NCBI GenBank assembly: GCA_017303805.1
Contig: JAFLBQ010000002.1
Location: forward strand, 648,723 to 712,722
Source of the DNA: Cytophagales bacterium
GTDB lineage: Bacteria; Bacteroidota; Bacteroidia; Cytophagales; Cyclobacteriaceae
DNA length: 64,000 bases
Direction: 5' to 3'
The translations under genes were made by a program, and so were the position numbers. Numbering within the stretch: position 1 is the first letter of the stretch; every line of letters begins with the position of its first letter. This document shows positions 9,623 through 19,178 of the stretch, piece by piece. The notes under the pieces are model-generated. The model saw only the letters and a list, made by a program, of their open reading frames with translations, made no database searches and was not told the DNA's origin.

Positions 9623-11965
9623 TTAATGTTTAATGTCCCACGGTTGCTCGCTATCGATACTGGTAGTATCGTTTACAATGTGCTTGCTGCAATCAAGTGT
9701 CATATCCAACCCAGACGCAGGGCGCTTAAATTGTCCTTTCACAATTCCAGATTTCGGATCGGCATAAAGCTTTCGCATGAAAATATCCCAGATGGGACGC
9801 GCAGTTTTTCCGCCCTGTCCAAAATCCCACGAAGGGAAGTGAATGGCGCGTTCATCGCCACCAGTCCATGCACCAGCAACCAAATCGTGTGTTAAGCCAA
9901 TGTACCAGCCATCCGAGGCATCGTTGGTAGTTCCGGTTTTGCCCCCAATTTCGTTGCCTTGCCGCAGTTCGCGGCTCAGTCCTAACGAAGTACCACCCTC
10001 TTCTTCGGCACCACCGCGCAACATGTAGATCATTTTGTAAGCTGTTTGCTCGTTAATAGCTTCGCGGGTTTTCGGATTAAAGATTTCAATTACATTTCCG
10101 TTTTTGTCTTCAATGCGGGTAATGTAAATCGGTTCGGTATAAATGCCACCGTTTACAAAAGTGGCATACGCTCCTATTAATTCATACAACGAAACATCGC
10201 TGGTGCCCAGGCAAAGCGAAGGCACGGGATCTAACTTGCTTTGAATACCTACCCGGTGCGCAAACTCCACAACATTTTCGGCTTTTAGCTCTTGCATTAC
10301 CTGTGCAGTTATCGAGTTTACCGATTGGGCCATCGCCTTGCGTATGGTCATGGATTCGCCTGTGCCCCGCTTACCATCAGCATTCAATGGGTACCATGGG
10401 GGTTGATTGGGAATGTCAAATTGGGGAGAGATATCTTTCTTAATTACACAAGGCGACCATCCATTTTCCATAGCCAGGCCGTAAACAAAGGCTTTGAAAG
10501 TTGAGCCAGGCTGGCGTGTACCTTGTTTAACGTGATCGTACTTAAAATATTTATGGTTGATGCCACCTACCCACGCTTTAATGTGCCCGGTGTAGGGGTC
10601 AACGGCCATAAAGCCCATTTGCAAAAAGTGTTTATAATAGTTGAGCGAGTCGAAGCTGCTGAACAAGGTATCGCGTTCGCCATCCCAGGTAAAAATGGGC
10701 ATCTTCTTTTTCAGATTCAGTGCAATCTTTAATGAGTCAGAGCCTTCTCCATACCTTTCAGCGTAAGCTTTGTATGCATCCGTTTGGCGAATCCGTTTTT
10801 GCAAAAAATCTTTTATCTCTTTGCCATCTTCATCTACCCACGGGTTGCGGCCTCGCTTTTTCCATTCTGCAAAAAACTTGGCTTGCAACGATTTCATTTG
10901 TTCGGCCACTGCCTCTTCGGCATATTTTTGCATGCGGGTGTCTATGGTAGTATAAATTTTTAAACCGGAATTATAAAGATCAATACCACGGTTGCGGCAA
11001 TAGGCCAGCATGTAATTGCCCAATACGGTGCGGAAGTAAGTAGCCAGGCCTTCGTTTTGATTTTGAAAGCGGTACTTTAAATCTATAGGCAATGCCTTTA
11101 CCGAGTCGAACTGATCTTTGGTTTTAATCTTGTAGCCGGCCTTGTATAGCTTGTACAAAATTTCGTTGCGTTTGCGCAACGAAGACTGCGGGTTCCGGTT
11201 TGGATCAAAGGCGGTTACGGCCTGCAACATGCCCACCAATACGGCTGCTTCCTGAATGTTCAAACTATCGGGGCCTTTATCGAAGTAGGTTTCGGCAGCT
11301 ACCTTTATTCCAAACGTATTGCTGCTAAAGGTTGCCGTGTTCAGGTACATGGCAATAATTTCTTCTTTGGTAAAGTTTTCTTCTAGCTGAATGGAGATAA
11401 TCCACTCTTTAACTTTTTGAATAATCCGTCTTGGGAGTCTGCCCAATCTTGCCAAATGACCATCCAGACTTTTGTCTGGATTCATGGTGTAAAGATTTTT
11501 TGCCAACTGTTGCGTAATGGTGCTGCCACCCCCTTGCGGGTGCAGTGTTATAACCCCATAGATAACCCGCATGAAGGCTGGAAAGTCAAGCCCGGAATGA
11601 TCGTAGAAGCGGTGGTCTTCGGAAGTGATTAACGTTTTTACCAGATCTTCAGAAAGATCGTAGTAGTGCACCTGGCTGCGGTTGGCCCCGCGGTAGTAGC
11701 GCCCCAGCGAAACACCATCGGCAGAAATTACTTCGCTCGATAAATCGTTTTCGGGGTTCTCTACTTCCAGCGTGCTGGGCATACCTCCGTAAAGACCAAA
11801 CAAATCAATTTTTACAGTATAAATAAATAACGGAAAGCCGATAAAGAAACAGGCAAACGCAATCCAGAAGTACTTTACGGTTTTGCGAATCCACGGCCGC
11901 TCAATGCGAAGCAGGTTACTGATTTTGTTTTTGATAGTTGCGATCAAAGAAGGTGAGGTACTCAT
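9623..11965 (-). CDS. Class A penicillin-binding protein 1A
   Basis: A bifunctional peptidoglycan synthase: glycosyltransferase (GT51) plus transpeptidase. The 780-residue protein has an N-terminal membrane helix (about 30-50), GT51 motifs (TSEDHRFYDHSG, GGSTITQQLAKNL, EEIIAMYLN), and the transpeptidase SxxK (GSTFK), SxN (SVN) and KTGT boxes. The catalytic residues are all present. Its ATG lies 50 bp inside the end of the upstream porW/sprE-like gene, so the two are co-transcribed and probably translationally coupled. No later start fits better, because the overlap region encodes the cytoplasmic tail before the helix. Confidence 0.95.
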   Translation of the reverse strand: MSTSPSLIATIKNKISNLLRIERPWIRKTVKYFWIAFACFFIGFPLFIYTVKIDLFGLYGGMPSTLEVENPENDLSSEVISADGVSLGRYYRGANRSQVHYYDLSEDLVKTLITSEDHRFYDHSGLDFPAFMRVIYGVITLHPQGGGSTITQQLAKNLYTMNPDKSLDGHLARLGRLPRRIIQKVKEWIISIQLEENFTKEEIIAMYLNTATFSSNTFGIKVAAETYFDKGPDSLNIQEAAVLVGMLQAVTAFDPNRNPQSSLRKRNEILYKLYKAGYKIKTKDQFDSVKALPIDLKYRFQNQNEGLATYFRTVLGNYMLAYCRNRGIDLYNSGLKIYTTIDTRMQKYAEEAVAEQMKSLQAKFFAEWKKRGRNPWVDEDGKEIKDFLQKRIRQTDAYKAYAERYGEGSDSLKIALNLKKKMPIFTWDGERDTLFSSFDSLNYYKHFLQMGFMAVDPYTGHIKAWVGGINHKYFKYDHVKQGTRQPGSTFKAFVYGLAMENGWSPCVIKKDISPQFDIPNQPPWYPLNADGKRGTGESMTIRKAMAQSVNSITAQVMQELKAENVVEFAHRVGIQSKLDPVPSLCLGTSDVSLYELIGAYATFVNGGIYTEPIYITRIEDKNGNVIEIFNPKTREAINEQTAYKMIYMLRGGAEEEGGTSLGLSRELRQGNEIGGKTGTTNDASDGWYIGLTHDLVAGAWTGGDERAIHFPSWDFGQGGKTARPIWDIFMRKLYADPKSGIVKGQFKRPASGLDMTLDCSKHIVNDTTSIDSEQPWDIKH

Positions 11966-14480
11966 CCAGTGCCTTGGTTCGGTAAAAAATCTGAAAATTT
12001 TCTTTTGTAATTACAAAGCTATAGAATTTATAGTTCGAAAAGGGTTTTGCGGAGGCAATCTGGGCGAGGAATTTGTCGAAATAACTTAATGCTGCGGCCC
12101 GGCTGGGCAACTCCGTTACCAACGAAATGGTTTTGTCGGCATTAAGAATAAGGTTGGTTGTATTCAACTTCAAATCTTTCCATTGCATGGCATTGAATTT
12201 ATCTAATGCGTTGGACACCGGAATGGTAATGTTATCGCCAGTAGTATAAACAACCACAAAGTTGTGGGGGCCATCTAAATAGCTGCTGAATTGAATGCCC
12301 TTGGCGCGCTCCAGTTTTTCAAGCAGGGTTTTGGATGCGCCCAGCAATTGTTCTGCATAGCTCTTCAACTCGTGGTTAGGATATTTTTTAATGTACTCGC
12401 CCAATTCATATTGGTAGCGGGTAACATCTTCGGTGCGGCCGGTTAGCAGTACCTGCAACAAGTCAAGTTGTGGTGTAAAGTTGGTTTCGCCTTCGCGCTG
12501 GGCTTGCTTCAGTTTTTCCTGCGCAGCCCGCAGGTTGTTGGCCTGGTAAAAGGTGTAGGCTTCCTTATAAAGAAGTTTTTGTTTTTCAGCGGCTACACTG
12601 GTTTCGCGCAGGTAGTCTGGGTTTTCAAGAATATGTGTGTACGTAGAGTTGGGATGGTTGGTTTTTAATTGGGTTGCATACCGCTCGGCTTTGGCCGTAT
12701 CAGTTTCGCGCGCAATCAGGTAAAGCTTGTACAACACTTCGGGCACATGCTCCGAATCCGGAAAGCGCCTTAGTAAAGTTGTGTACGATTGAGAAGCATT
12801 TTCCTTTTCATTTAGCTGAAAGTAGTAGAGATCGCCCAGTTTGAAATAACCTTCTTCAATTTGTGCCAGGGCTTTTGCTTTGGCTTCGGGTGTGTAGGGC
12901 AACTGGCTTATTAGCTTGCCGGCCTCATCTACTTTTTGAGTGGGGGCAGCGGCATCAGTTGTGGGCCGGTTGGGTTCCGCATTGTTTTCGGTTAGCACCT
13001 GGCCGGGGTCTTGCAGCACGGTGGCTTTGTTAGATCTGCGCCAGTTGTCTTCTAAAGGAATGTTTCCCCAAATGCGTTTAAATTCCGTTTGTCCCATGCT
13101 TACTGCCGAGGGGTTTCCAAAATACCACGAAACGGTCGCGTTATCGGAATTAAAAAATGCATTGCTGCTACCCGTTGACCCTGTATTTACACTTCTGCGT
13201 TTTTTCTTCTTTGCGGCTGCTACCGGCTTGGCCCGCTCGGCCAACACCGAATCAATGCGTTTACGTACCAGTGCGGTATCTAAAACCGAAAGCGTCAACA
13301 GGCTATCGTTCCAGGTAATGGCTTCAGTGTACTTGGCAAAATCGCCTAATATTTCCTGGCGTTTTTTAATGGCATCGTACTCTTCAAAATCTTTAGGCAA
13401 CGTGCCGATGGCGCTATCATAGTACAATTTGGCCTGGCTGTATTTTTTTAGCGAGTCGAAGTGCAACTGCCCCATGCGCAGGTAGGCGCTGCCCTGTATG
13501 CGCTGGTTGGTGCCCGCGTGGGCTGCTAACGAATAACTCTCCAGCGCTTGTTTCAGGTTGCCTTGCTTGCGATCGAATTCGCCCAGCTCGTAATAAATCT
13601 TATCACGAAACTCGGTGTTTTTGGTATCGGCCAACATGCGTTCGAACTGTGCACGCAGTTGCTTTATGTCGCGCTTATGATCCAGCCGGGCTACCTGCGC
13701 CATATTGAGACGGGCATAAAAATCAATTTCATAATCGGGGTTCGTGCCAATGCACTTGCGGTAGTAGTTGTACGCTTCGGCATCAAAGCCCAGCTTTTGA
13801 TAAACCTGGCCAATCAAAAAATAGATTCGTCCTTTGCGATCCTGTTTCTCAAGCAACGAGTCGGCAAGGGTTAGGTTGCGCACCATGTAGTCGTAGTTAT
13901 TACGCTCCTGGTAGTAGTAGGCTTTTTCTAAGTACAAATCTTTTGCATTGTGTTTACTTAGCTTCTCTTTTTCTAAAAACCGAAAAGTTTCTTCAGCCCG
14001 GTCGTAGTCGCGCAGTTCGGTAAATGTGCGCAGCAACTGCAACAAGGCCCGGTGCCGGGTATCGGTATCGGGGCTTTTGGTGTTTACATATTTAAATGTG
14101 AGAATGGCGTTTTGAAAATCGTATGCATACAACCGGGCCTTACCTACCAGCAGGTAGTTGTCATCGGTCCATTTGCTGTTGGGGTGCCGTTGTATGGAGA
14201 GCGAAGCCATCTTTACAATCTCTTCGGTATCTTTTGTAAAGGATTTGGCTAAGGTAGAATCCAGCCGCGGAAACAGGCGCAGAATCTGGTTGGGGTCATC
14301 GTCTAAACTGCGGGCAATAAGTTTTTCTACATCGCGGGTTTTTTCGCGGGCATAGTAATAGCCATTGTAGTGCGCGGCTGTATTATGGTACAGGTTGGCC
14401 GTAATGGTGTTTTGCTCAACCGAACAGGCGGCTATCAGCAGGGCAATCAATCCGTACAGAAGTAAGCGCAAGGGCAACAA
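11916..14480 (-). CDS. porW: PorW/SprE-type TPR lipoprotein of the type IX secretion system
   Basis: PorW/SprE is a large TPR lipoprotein needed for type IX secretion and, in gliding species, motility. The 854-residue product has a lipoprotein signal (MLPLRLLLYGLIALLIAAC) followed by the family-like stretch NTAAHYNGYYYAREK. Many tetratricopeptide-like repeats follow to about residue 650, interrupted by a Lys/Arg/Ser-rich segment (KKKKRRSVN). The extreme C-terminus is a separate alpha/beta-looking domain of about 150 residues. Assignment rests on N-terminus, length and repeat architecture. An unrelated TPR lipoprotein is the alternative. It is divergent from the M23 peptidase gene. Confidence 0.75.
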   Translation of the reverse strand: MLPLRLLLYGLIALLIAACSVEQNTITANLYHNTAAHYNGYYYAREKTRDVEKLIARSLDDDPNQILRLFPRLDSTLAKSFTKDTEEIVKMASLSIQRHPNSKWTDDNYLLVGKARLYAYDFQNAILTFKYVNTKSPDTDTRHRALLQLLRTFTELRDYDRAEETFRFLEKEKLSKHNAKDLYLEKAYYYQERNNYDYMVRNLTLADSLLEKQDRKGRIYFLIGQVYQKLGFDAEAYNYYRKCIGTNPDYEIDFYARLNMAQVARLDHKRDIKQLRAQFERMLADTKNTEFRDKIYYELGEFDRKQGNLKQALESYSLAAHAGTNQRIQGSAYLRMGQLHFDSLKKYSQAKLYYDSAIGTLPKDFEEYDAIKKRQEILGDFAKYTEAITWNDSLLTLSVLDTALVRKRIDSVLAERAKPVAAAKKKKRRSVNTGSTGSSNAFFNSDNATVSWYFGNPSAVSMGQTEFKRIWGNIPLEDNWRRSNKATVLQDPGQVLTENNAEPNRPTTDAAAPTQKVDEAGKLISQLPYTPEAKAKALAQIEEGYFKLGDLYYFQLNEKENASQSYTTLLRRFPDSEHVPEVLYKLYLIARETDTAKAERYATQLKTNHPNSTYTHILENPDYLRETSVAAEKQKLLYKEAYTFYQANNLRAAQEKLKQAQREGETNFTPQLDLLQVLLTGRTEDVTRYQYELGEYIKKYPNHELKSYAEQLLGASKTLLEKLERAKGIQFSSYLDGPHNFVVVYTTGDNITIPVSNALDKFNAMQWKDLKLNTTNLILNADKTISLVTELPSRAAALSYFDKFLAQIASAKPFSNYKFYSFVITKENFQIFYRTKALDEYLTFFDRNYQKQNQ

Positions 14481-14536
14481 GTTTGAACTACAAACGTAAA
14501 AAACAGGCGTTCAATATTATAATCGAACGGAATCTC

Positions 14537-14544
14537 TAATTTTG
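14537..14544 (+). promoter_or_regulatory. Bacteroidota-type -7 element upstream of the M23 peptidase gene
   Basis: TAATTTTG matches TAnnTTTG exactly and lies 12 bp before the GTG start, so the leader would be very short. The -33 partner is not clear, which lowers confidence. Confidence 0.35.
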
Positions 14545-14555
14545 CCAAAATTTAC

Positions 14556-15425
14556 GTGTTGAAACCCAAAAAGACTATATCGGAGCGGCTAACCAACAAA
14601 TACCAGGTGGTAATTCGCAACGAAGAGAACCTGGCCGAAACCTCGAACATTGGGTTTACCTATGCCAAGGTGCTGGTAATTTCTGTTTCGCTGTTTGTAC
14701 TGTTGTTTGCCTTTAGCCTGTTCCTTTCTAAAACATTGCTTGCAAAATGGTTCGATCCGAAGCATGCACAAATGGTAGCCAATAAAAAACTGTACGAGCT
14801 GGCGCTTAAAGTAGATTCGTTGGCAGTAGAAGTGCAGCAGAAGGATTTGTTTATACAAAACTTTCAACGGGTGTTAAGTGGCGATACGGCCAGTGGCTTT
14901 ACCGATCCGGCCGCTGCATTTTCAACGGGCAGCCGCCCGCTATCGGCAGTGGGCAACATAAAACTGGCACCTTCCGATTCGCTCTTTCGAAAGGAGTTTG
15001 AGAAGAGTGAATTCTCGTTGGTTACGTTGGCAACCGGTAAGTACCGCGAATTGCAAGAGATGTTTTTCTTTACGCCCATTACGGGTTTTGTATCCGATCA
15101 TTATGATATTAAGAAAGGCCACTTTGGTGTGGATATAGTTGCCAAAACCAACGAGCCTGTAAAATGTGTGGCCGATGGTGTAGTGGTGTTAGCAAGTTGG
15201 ACACAAGACTCGGGCCACGTAATTGCGGTGCAGCACCGCGGCAACCTGGTATCGGTTTATAAGCACAATGCAGGTTTATTAAAAAAAGTTGGTAGTTTTG
15301 TAAATGCCGGTGATATTATCGCTATAGTTGGCAACAGTGGCGAGATGACCGATGGCCCCCATTTGCATTTTGAAATGTGGTACAATGGCAACTCGATTAA
15401 CCCGGAAGATTTTGTAACGTTTTAA
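14556..15425 (+). CDS. M23 family metallopeptidase, membrane-anchored
   Basis: A LytM/M23-type zinc endopeptidase or a scaffold derived from one, acting on peptidoglycan crosslinks. Of 289 residues, about 37-62 form a membrane helix, then a short coiled region, then the M23 domain with HFGVD and HLHFE zinc-ligand motifs and the VADGVVVLAS lysostaphin-type strand. The start is GTG (14556); a TTG directly follows it and is the alternative. It is followed after 12 bp by a bactofilin gene, a pairing known from several bacteria in which M23 enzymes and bactofilins act together in cell-shape control. Confidence 0.9.
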   Translation: MLKPKKTISERLTNKYQVVIRNEENLAETSNIGFTYAKVLVISVSLFVLLFAFSLFLSKTLLAKWFDPKHAQMVANKKLYELALKVDSLAVEVQQKDLFIQNFQRVLSGDTASGFTDPAAAFSTGSRPLSAVGNIKLAPSDSLFRKEFEKSEFSLVTLATGKYRELQEMFFFTPITGFVSDHYDIKKGHFGVDIVAKTNEPVKCVADGVVVLASWTQDSGHVIAVQHRGNLVSVYKHNAGLLKKVGSFVNAGDIIAIVGNSGEMTDGPHLHFEMWYNGNSINPEDFVTF

Positions 15426-15437
15426 AAACCACAAGCC

Positions 15438-15866
15438 ATGTTAACAACAAAAGAACAAAAACGCGCAGCAGACGAGATCAGTAATTCCAGCAATGTAATT
15501 GGCAAAGGCACTGTGCTGGAAGGCAACATCGAAACGTATGGCAACATCCGTATCGAAGGCAAAGTGCTGGGCAGCATTAAATCGAAATCAAAAATAGCGC
15601 TGGGTCACTCCAGCCATATTGAAGGCAACATTATTGCGCAGAACGCTGATATTGAAGGCGAGGTAAAAGGCAAATTGGAAATCTCTGAGTTGCTGGTATT
15701 AAAAGCTACTGCAAAAATTCATGGCGATATTATTACCGGTAAGCTGGTGGTAGAGCCGGGGGCTGTGTTCAACGGTAGTTGCAAGATGGGCGCCATTATT
15801 AAAGACATAAAGATTGGCGAAAGCAACGGAATGCATGCGTTGCGTTCGGAAGCACAAGCCAATTAA
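15438..15866 (+). CDS. Bactofilin
   Basis: A polymer-forming cytoskeletal protein of 142 residues. The central part is a right-handed beta-helix of short repeats (GTVLEGNIETYGNIRIEGKV and following), flanked by short disordered ends, which is the standard bactofilin layout. It is co-transcribed with the M23 peptidase upstream and closed by a strong terminator. Confidence 0.93.
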   Translation: MLTTKEQKRAADEISNSSNVIGKGTVLEGNIETYGNIRIEGKVLGSIKSKSKIALGHSSHIEGNIIAQNADIEGEVKGKLEISELLVLKATAKIHGDIITGKLVVEPGAVFNGSCKMGAIIKDIKIGESNGMHALRSEAQAN

Positions 15867-15884
15867 GAAGAATATCACTCAAGT

Positions 15885-15921
15885 AAGCCACATTTCTGCG
15901 CACCAGATTTGTGGCTTTTTT
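15885..15921 (+). terminator. Intrinsic terminator after bactofilin
   Basis: Stem AAGCCACA/TGTGGCTT, extended by TCTG/CAGA across a small internal mismatch, followed by a T-run. It ends 13 bp before atpZ and so separates the bactofilin unit from the ATP synthase operon. Confidence 0.85.
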
Positions 15922-15934
15922 GTTAGCATACGTA

Positions 15935-16144
15935 ATGGAGAAGGAAGATAAACCAGCCAACACCTTTCTAAAGTACAGCGGCCTGGGCCTGCAAATGCTG
16001 GTAACTATTGGTGTGGGTGCCTGGCTGGGGCATGCCCTCGATCAATATCTTGAACTTACGTTTCCTGTGTTTCTACTCACGTTTGTGTTTGTGCTTTTTG
16101 GTGGCGTAATGTATCAATTGTATCGCACGCTGAACAAAGAATGA
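15935..16144 (+). CDS. atpZ: AtpZ/AtpI-type small membrane protein of the ATP synthase operon
   Basis: A 69-residue protein with two predicted membrane helices (LGLQMLVTIGVGAWLGHAL and FPVFLLTFVFVLFGGVMY) and charged ends, as in the AtpZ/F0F1 gene-1 family. In other bacteria these proteins help ion uptake or assembly of the c-ring. Start at 15935 was chosen because an in-frame alternative at 15911 lies inside the preceding terminator. Its stop overlaps the next gene's start (ATGA). Confidence 0.8.
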   Translation: MEKEDKPANTFLKYSGLGLQMLVTIGVGAWLGHALDQYLELTFPVFLLTFVFVLFGGVMYQLYRTLNKE

Positions 16145-16521
16145 AGTTCCGCTACTTAATACTAATGCTGTTGGTTTTTGCCGGCTTGTTTGGCGCAGGC
16201 TGGTTGGGTAACTCATGGGCCTGGTGGACTTTACCCAATGGGTGGATTCTAGTATTGATTTTTCTGTTGATAGCCATGCTTGTAGTTGGTCTTAACTTAT
16301 TGCGCATAAGAAAAAACCAGCCACAGGTTTTTGTTCAATTCTATTTGCTATCAATTGCTGTTAAAATGGTGGCGGGGCTGGCATTTATTTTTTTTCTGAT
16401 TTGGGATAACCCGGCTGAAGCCGCCCCGCTTGCTGCATTATTTATGGTGGGGTATATTTTGTTTACCGGTGCGGAGGTGTTGTTCCTGTTGCCAAAAAAT
16501 CCTGATCGGCAAGACCTTTAG
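16141..16521 (+). CDS. Small four-helix membrane protein, AtpI-like position
   Basis: A 126-residue, very hydrophobic protein with about four membrane helices and no catalytic motif. Position between atpZ and atpB, the ATGA overlap, and helix number match the classical AtpI (ATP synthase protein I) slot. Sequence alone does not prove the family. A role in F0 assembly is inferred from context. Confidence 0.65.
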   Translation: MKFRYLILMLLVFAGLFGAGWLGNSWAWWTLPNGWILVLIFLLIAMLVVGLNLLRIRKNQPQVFVQFYLLSIAVKMVAGLAFIFFLIWDNPAEAAPLAALFMVGYILFTGAEVLFLLPKNPDRQDL

Positions 16522-16545
16522 CAACCCCAAAATTCAAGCAAAACA

Positions 16546-16576
16546 TTTTTTTCAGAACCTATAATTGATACTTTTG
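16546..16576 (+). promoter_or_regulatory. Candidate promoter in front of atpB
   Basis: TACTTTTG at 16569-16576 fits the TAnnTTTG -7 element exactly. A T-tract sits about 19 bp upstream, where the -33 TTTG would be. It would let atpB onward be transcribed independently of atpZ. Confidence 0.45.
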
Positions 16577-16608
16577 CAGTCCAAATAAAAGCCTCCGTTC
16601 CGACTGCG

Positions 16609-17637
16609 ATGAAAAAGCCGTTTTTTGCCACAAAATCAACGTTTTTCGCCCTTATTCTTATCGCTTTAGCCAGCTTTTTTTCACCGGTTTTCGCTTCGGA
16701 CGAAGCCGGCCATGCTGCCGAACCTTTCAACGCCAGTGAAGTAATTCTGCACCACGTAATGGACGACCACCAATGGCACTTTGCCGATTGGTTGGTGCTG
16801 CCCCTGCCGGTAATTGTGTACTCTTCCGAAAAAGGTTTGGAGATATTTTCTTCCAGCCGGTTTTATGACGACCATCATAATGCCGTTGAGTACAATGGCT
16901 ATAAACTCGAACATAACCACATTACACTGGCCGATTCAGGTAAAGCCGTACTGGATTTGTCCATTACCAAAAATGTAGCCATGTTGTTTATCAATGCTGC
17001 GTTGTTGCTGTTTGTATTTACATCAGTAGCAAAAGGCTTCAAGAAAAATCACGGCAAGGCGCCTTCGGGCTTGCAATCATTTTTTGAACCCATCATTTTG
17101 TTTGTACGCGATGAGATTGTGAAGCCCAACATCGGCCATCATTACGAGCGCTTTATGCCGTACATGTTAACATTGTTTTTCTTTATCCTCTTCGGAAATT
17201 TATTGGGCTTGTTGCCGGGCGCTGGTAACCTTACCGGGAACATTGCGGTAACCATGACGTTAGCTGTGTTCACCTTTTTGATTACAAACTTCAATGGAAA
17301 TAAAGGTTATTGGGGCCACATCTTCTGGACACCCGGTGTACCACTGCCATTGCGTATTGTAATTCTTCCGGTTGAGATAATCGGAATTTTTACCAAGCCC
17401 TTCTCGTTGATGATTCGTTTGTTTGTAGCGATTACAGCCGGGCACATTGTGTTGCTGAGTTTGATTTGTCTGGCTTTCATTTTTGGAAGTTATGCGGTGG
17501 GCGTAGGCTCATCACTAATTGTATTGTTTATTAACCTGATTGAGTTATTGGTTGCCGGTATTCAGGCCTATGTGTTCACGATGTTCTCATCGATGTACAT
17601 AGGTATGGCTGTTGCCGACCACGGACACGATCATTAA
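16609..17637 (+). CDS. atpB: ATP synthase F0 subunit a
   Basis: The stator channel subunit for protons. The 342-residue protein starts with a signal-like hydrophobic segment and a His/Asp-rich periplasmic extension typical of this phylum. The membrane domain follows, with the essential arginine in SLMIRLFVAITAGH and the final helices LIELLVAGIQAYVFTMFSSMYI. The long N-terminus explains why it exceeds the E. coli length. It is followed by a hairpin and then atpE. Confidence 0.97.
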   Translation: MKKPFFATKSTFFALILIALASFFSPVFASDEAGHAAEPFNASEVILHHVMDDHQWHFADWLVLPLPVIVYSSEKGLEIFSSSRFYDDHHNAVEYNGYKLEHNHITLADSGKAVLDLSITKNVAMLFINAALLLFVFTSVAKGFKKNHGKAPSGLQSFFEPIILFVRDEIVKPNIGHHYERFMPYMLTLFFFILFGNLLGLLPGAGNLTGNIAVTMTLAVFTFLITNFNGNKGYWGHIFWTPGVPLPLRIVILPVEIIGIFTKPFSLMIRLFVAITAGHIVLLSLICLAFIFGSYAVGVGSSLIVLFINLIELLVAGIQAYVFTMFSSMYIGMAVADHGHDH

Positions 17638-17654
17638 AATAGCTTTAAAGAAAT

Positions 17655-17672
17655 CCCCGATAGTAATCGGGG
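17655..17672 (+). other. Hairpin between atpB and atpE
   Basis: A 7-bp stem CCCCGAT/ATCGGGG with loop AGTA and no T-run, so probably not a terminator. The same core stem is reused in the terminator after atpE. Confidence 0.6.
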
Positions 17673-17686
17673 TGTGTTTAACTTAA

Positions 17687-17944
<258 letters not shown>

Positions 17945-17950
17945 ACAGTT

Positions 17951-17989
17951 AAAGACTTGCCCCGATACTGGATCGGGGCAGTCTTTTTT
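17951..17989 (+). terminator. Strong intrinsic terminator inside the ATP synthase operon, after atpE
   Basis: A long stem (AAAGACT and GCCCCGAT paired with ATCGGGGC and AGTCTTT) with a short loop and T-run. It lies between atpE and atpF, genes normally expressed together, so it may attenuate rather than end transcription. Confidence 0.75.
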
Positions 17990-18034
17990 GATTTTCCAAA
18001 TTTGCACAACACAGTTTAGGTAAAACAAAGAACT

Positions 18035-18529
18035 ATGGATTTACTAACCCCCGGCCCCGGCCTCATTATCTGGCAAGCGTTTATCTTCTTGCTGTTGATT
18101 ATTTTACTTGCCAAGCTTGCCTGGAAACCGATTCTGGGTTCGCTTAAGGAACGTGAGCAATCTATTCAACATGCGTTGGATGCTGCCGAGCAAGCCAAAA
18201 AAGAAATGGCTAACCTGAAAGCTGAAAATGAAAGCCTTTTGCGCGAAGCCCGTGAAGAACGCGATAAGATTTTAAAAACAGCCCGCGAAGCGGCTAACCG
18301 CCTACACGATGAGGCGCAGGCCGATGCCAAGAAAAATGCCGATAAGATTATTGAAGATGCCAAGGCAATAATCCAGACTGAAAAGAATGCCGCGTTGCGC
18401 GATGTAAAAGCACAGGTAGCTGCCTTCTCGCTGGAAGTTGCTGAGAAACTGATTAAGAAAAACCTGGCCGATGACAAAGCGCAGAAAGAGCTGGCCGAAA
18501 CCTACATCAAAGAACTTAAGCTGAACTAA
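18035..18529 (+). CDS. atpF: ATP synthase F0 subunit b
   Basis: A 164-residue stator stalk subunit: one N-terminal membrane helix (about 8-28) followed by a long charged coiled-coil rich in Ala, Glu and Lys. Length and architecture are typical. It starts 45 bp after the terminator-like hairpin behind atpE and is followed 4 bp later by atpH. Confidence 0.95.
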   Translation: MDLLTPGPGLIIWQAFIFLLLIILLAKLAWKPILGSLKEREQSIQHALDAAEQAKKEMANLKAENESLLREAREERDKILKTAREAANRLHDEAQADAKKNADKIIEDAKAIIQTEKNAALRDVKAQVAAFSLEVAEKLIKKNLADDKAQKELAETYIKELKLN

Positions 18530-18533
18530 TCCG

Positions 18534-19094
18534 ATGGCCGATTCCCGCGTTGCCTCCCGATATGTAAAATCACTGCTTAGCCTGGCCGTGCAGCAAAATG
18601 CATTGGAGCCTGTGCATCAGGATATGCAACTCTTTGCCCAGGTGTGCCGCAACAGCCGCGACTTTGTGCTGATGCTAAAGAGCCCCATTATTCGCCACGA
18701 AAAAAAGCGCGCAGTGTTGGAGACGTTGTTCAAAGGCAAAGTGCACCCGCTTACCATGGGGATAATCGACATCCTGACAAAGAAAAACCGAGAGCCGTTA
18801 TTACCCGCTATTGCCAGCGAGTTTCATGTTGCGTACAACGATTACAAAGGTATCGGCAAAGCAACAGTTACTTCAACGCAGCCGCTCGATGCCAAATTGC
18901 GCAGCGAAATTGAGTTGCTTGTAAAAGAACTGAGTCATAAAAAAGAAGTTGAACTGGAAGAGAAAGTAGATAAAGACTTGATTGGTGGTTTTGTGTTGAA
19001 CGTGGGCGACCGCCAGATTGATGCTTCTATTAAAAGTAAACTCAAGGCGTTGAAACTGAAGTTCAGTGAGAACCCCTTCGTAAAAGAATTTTGA
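18534..19094 (+). CDS. atpH: ATP synthase F1 subunit delta
   Basis: A 186-residue OSCP/delta subunit linking the F1 head to subunit b. The helical N-terminal domain (VASRYVKSLLSLAVQQ) and the C-terminal segment ending DLIGGFVLNVGDRQIDASIKSKL are typical. It follows atpF by 4 bp. Confidence 0.95.
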   Translation: MADSRVASRYVKSLLSLAVQQNALEPVHQDMQLFAQVCRNSRDFVLMLKSPIIRHEKKRAVLETLFKGKVHPLTMGIIDILTKKNREPLLPAIASEFHVAYNDYKGIGKATVTSTQPLDAKLRSEIELLVKELSHKKEVELEEKVDKDLIGGFVLNVGDRQIDASIKSKLKALKLKFSENPFVKEF

Positions 19095-19103
19095 CCTCAT
19101 ATT

Positions 19104-19124
19104 CCCCTCTCCTGTGGAGAGGGG
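19104..19124. repeat. Palindromic intergenic repeat, REP-like
   Basis: CCCCTCTCC-TGT-GGAGAGGGG is a perfect 9-bp stem without a T-run, followed by TTAGGGGTGAGG. This phrase resembles palindromes commonly dispersed in bacterial intergenic DNA. It separates atpH from atpA. Confidence 0.6.
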
Positions 19125-19178
19125 TTAGGGGTGAGGCTGAAAAGAAAGTATTAGTAAGAAATTTTGAATTAAAAGTAT

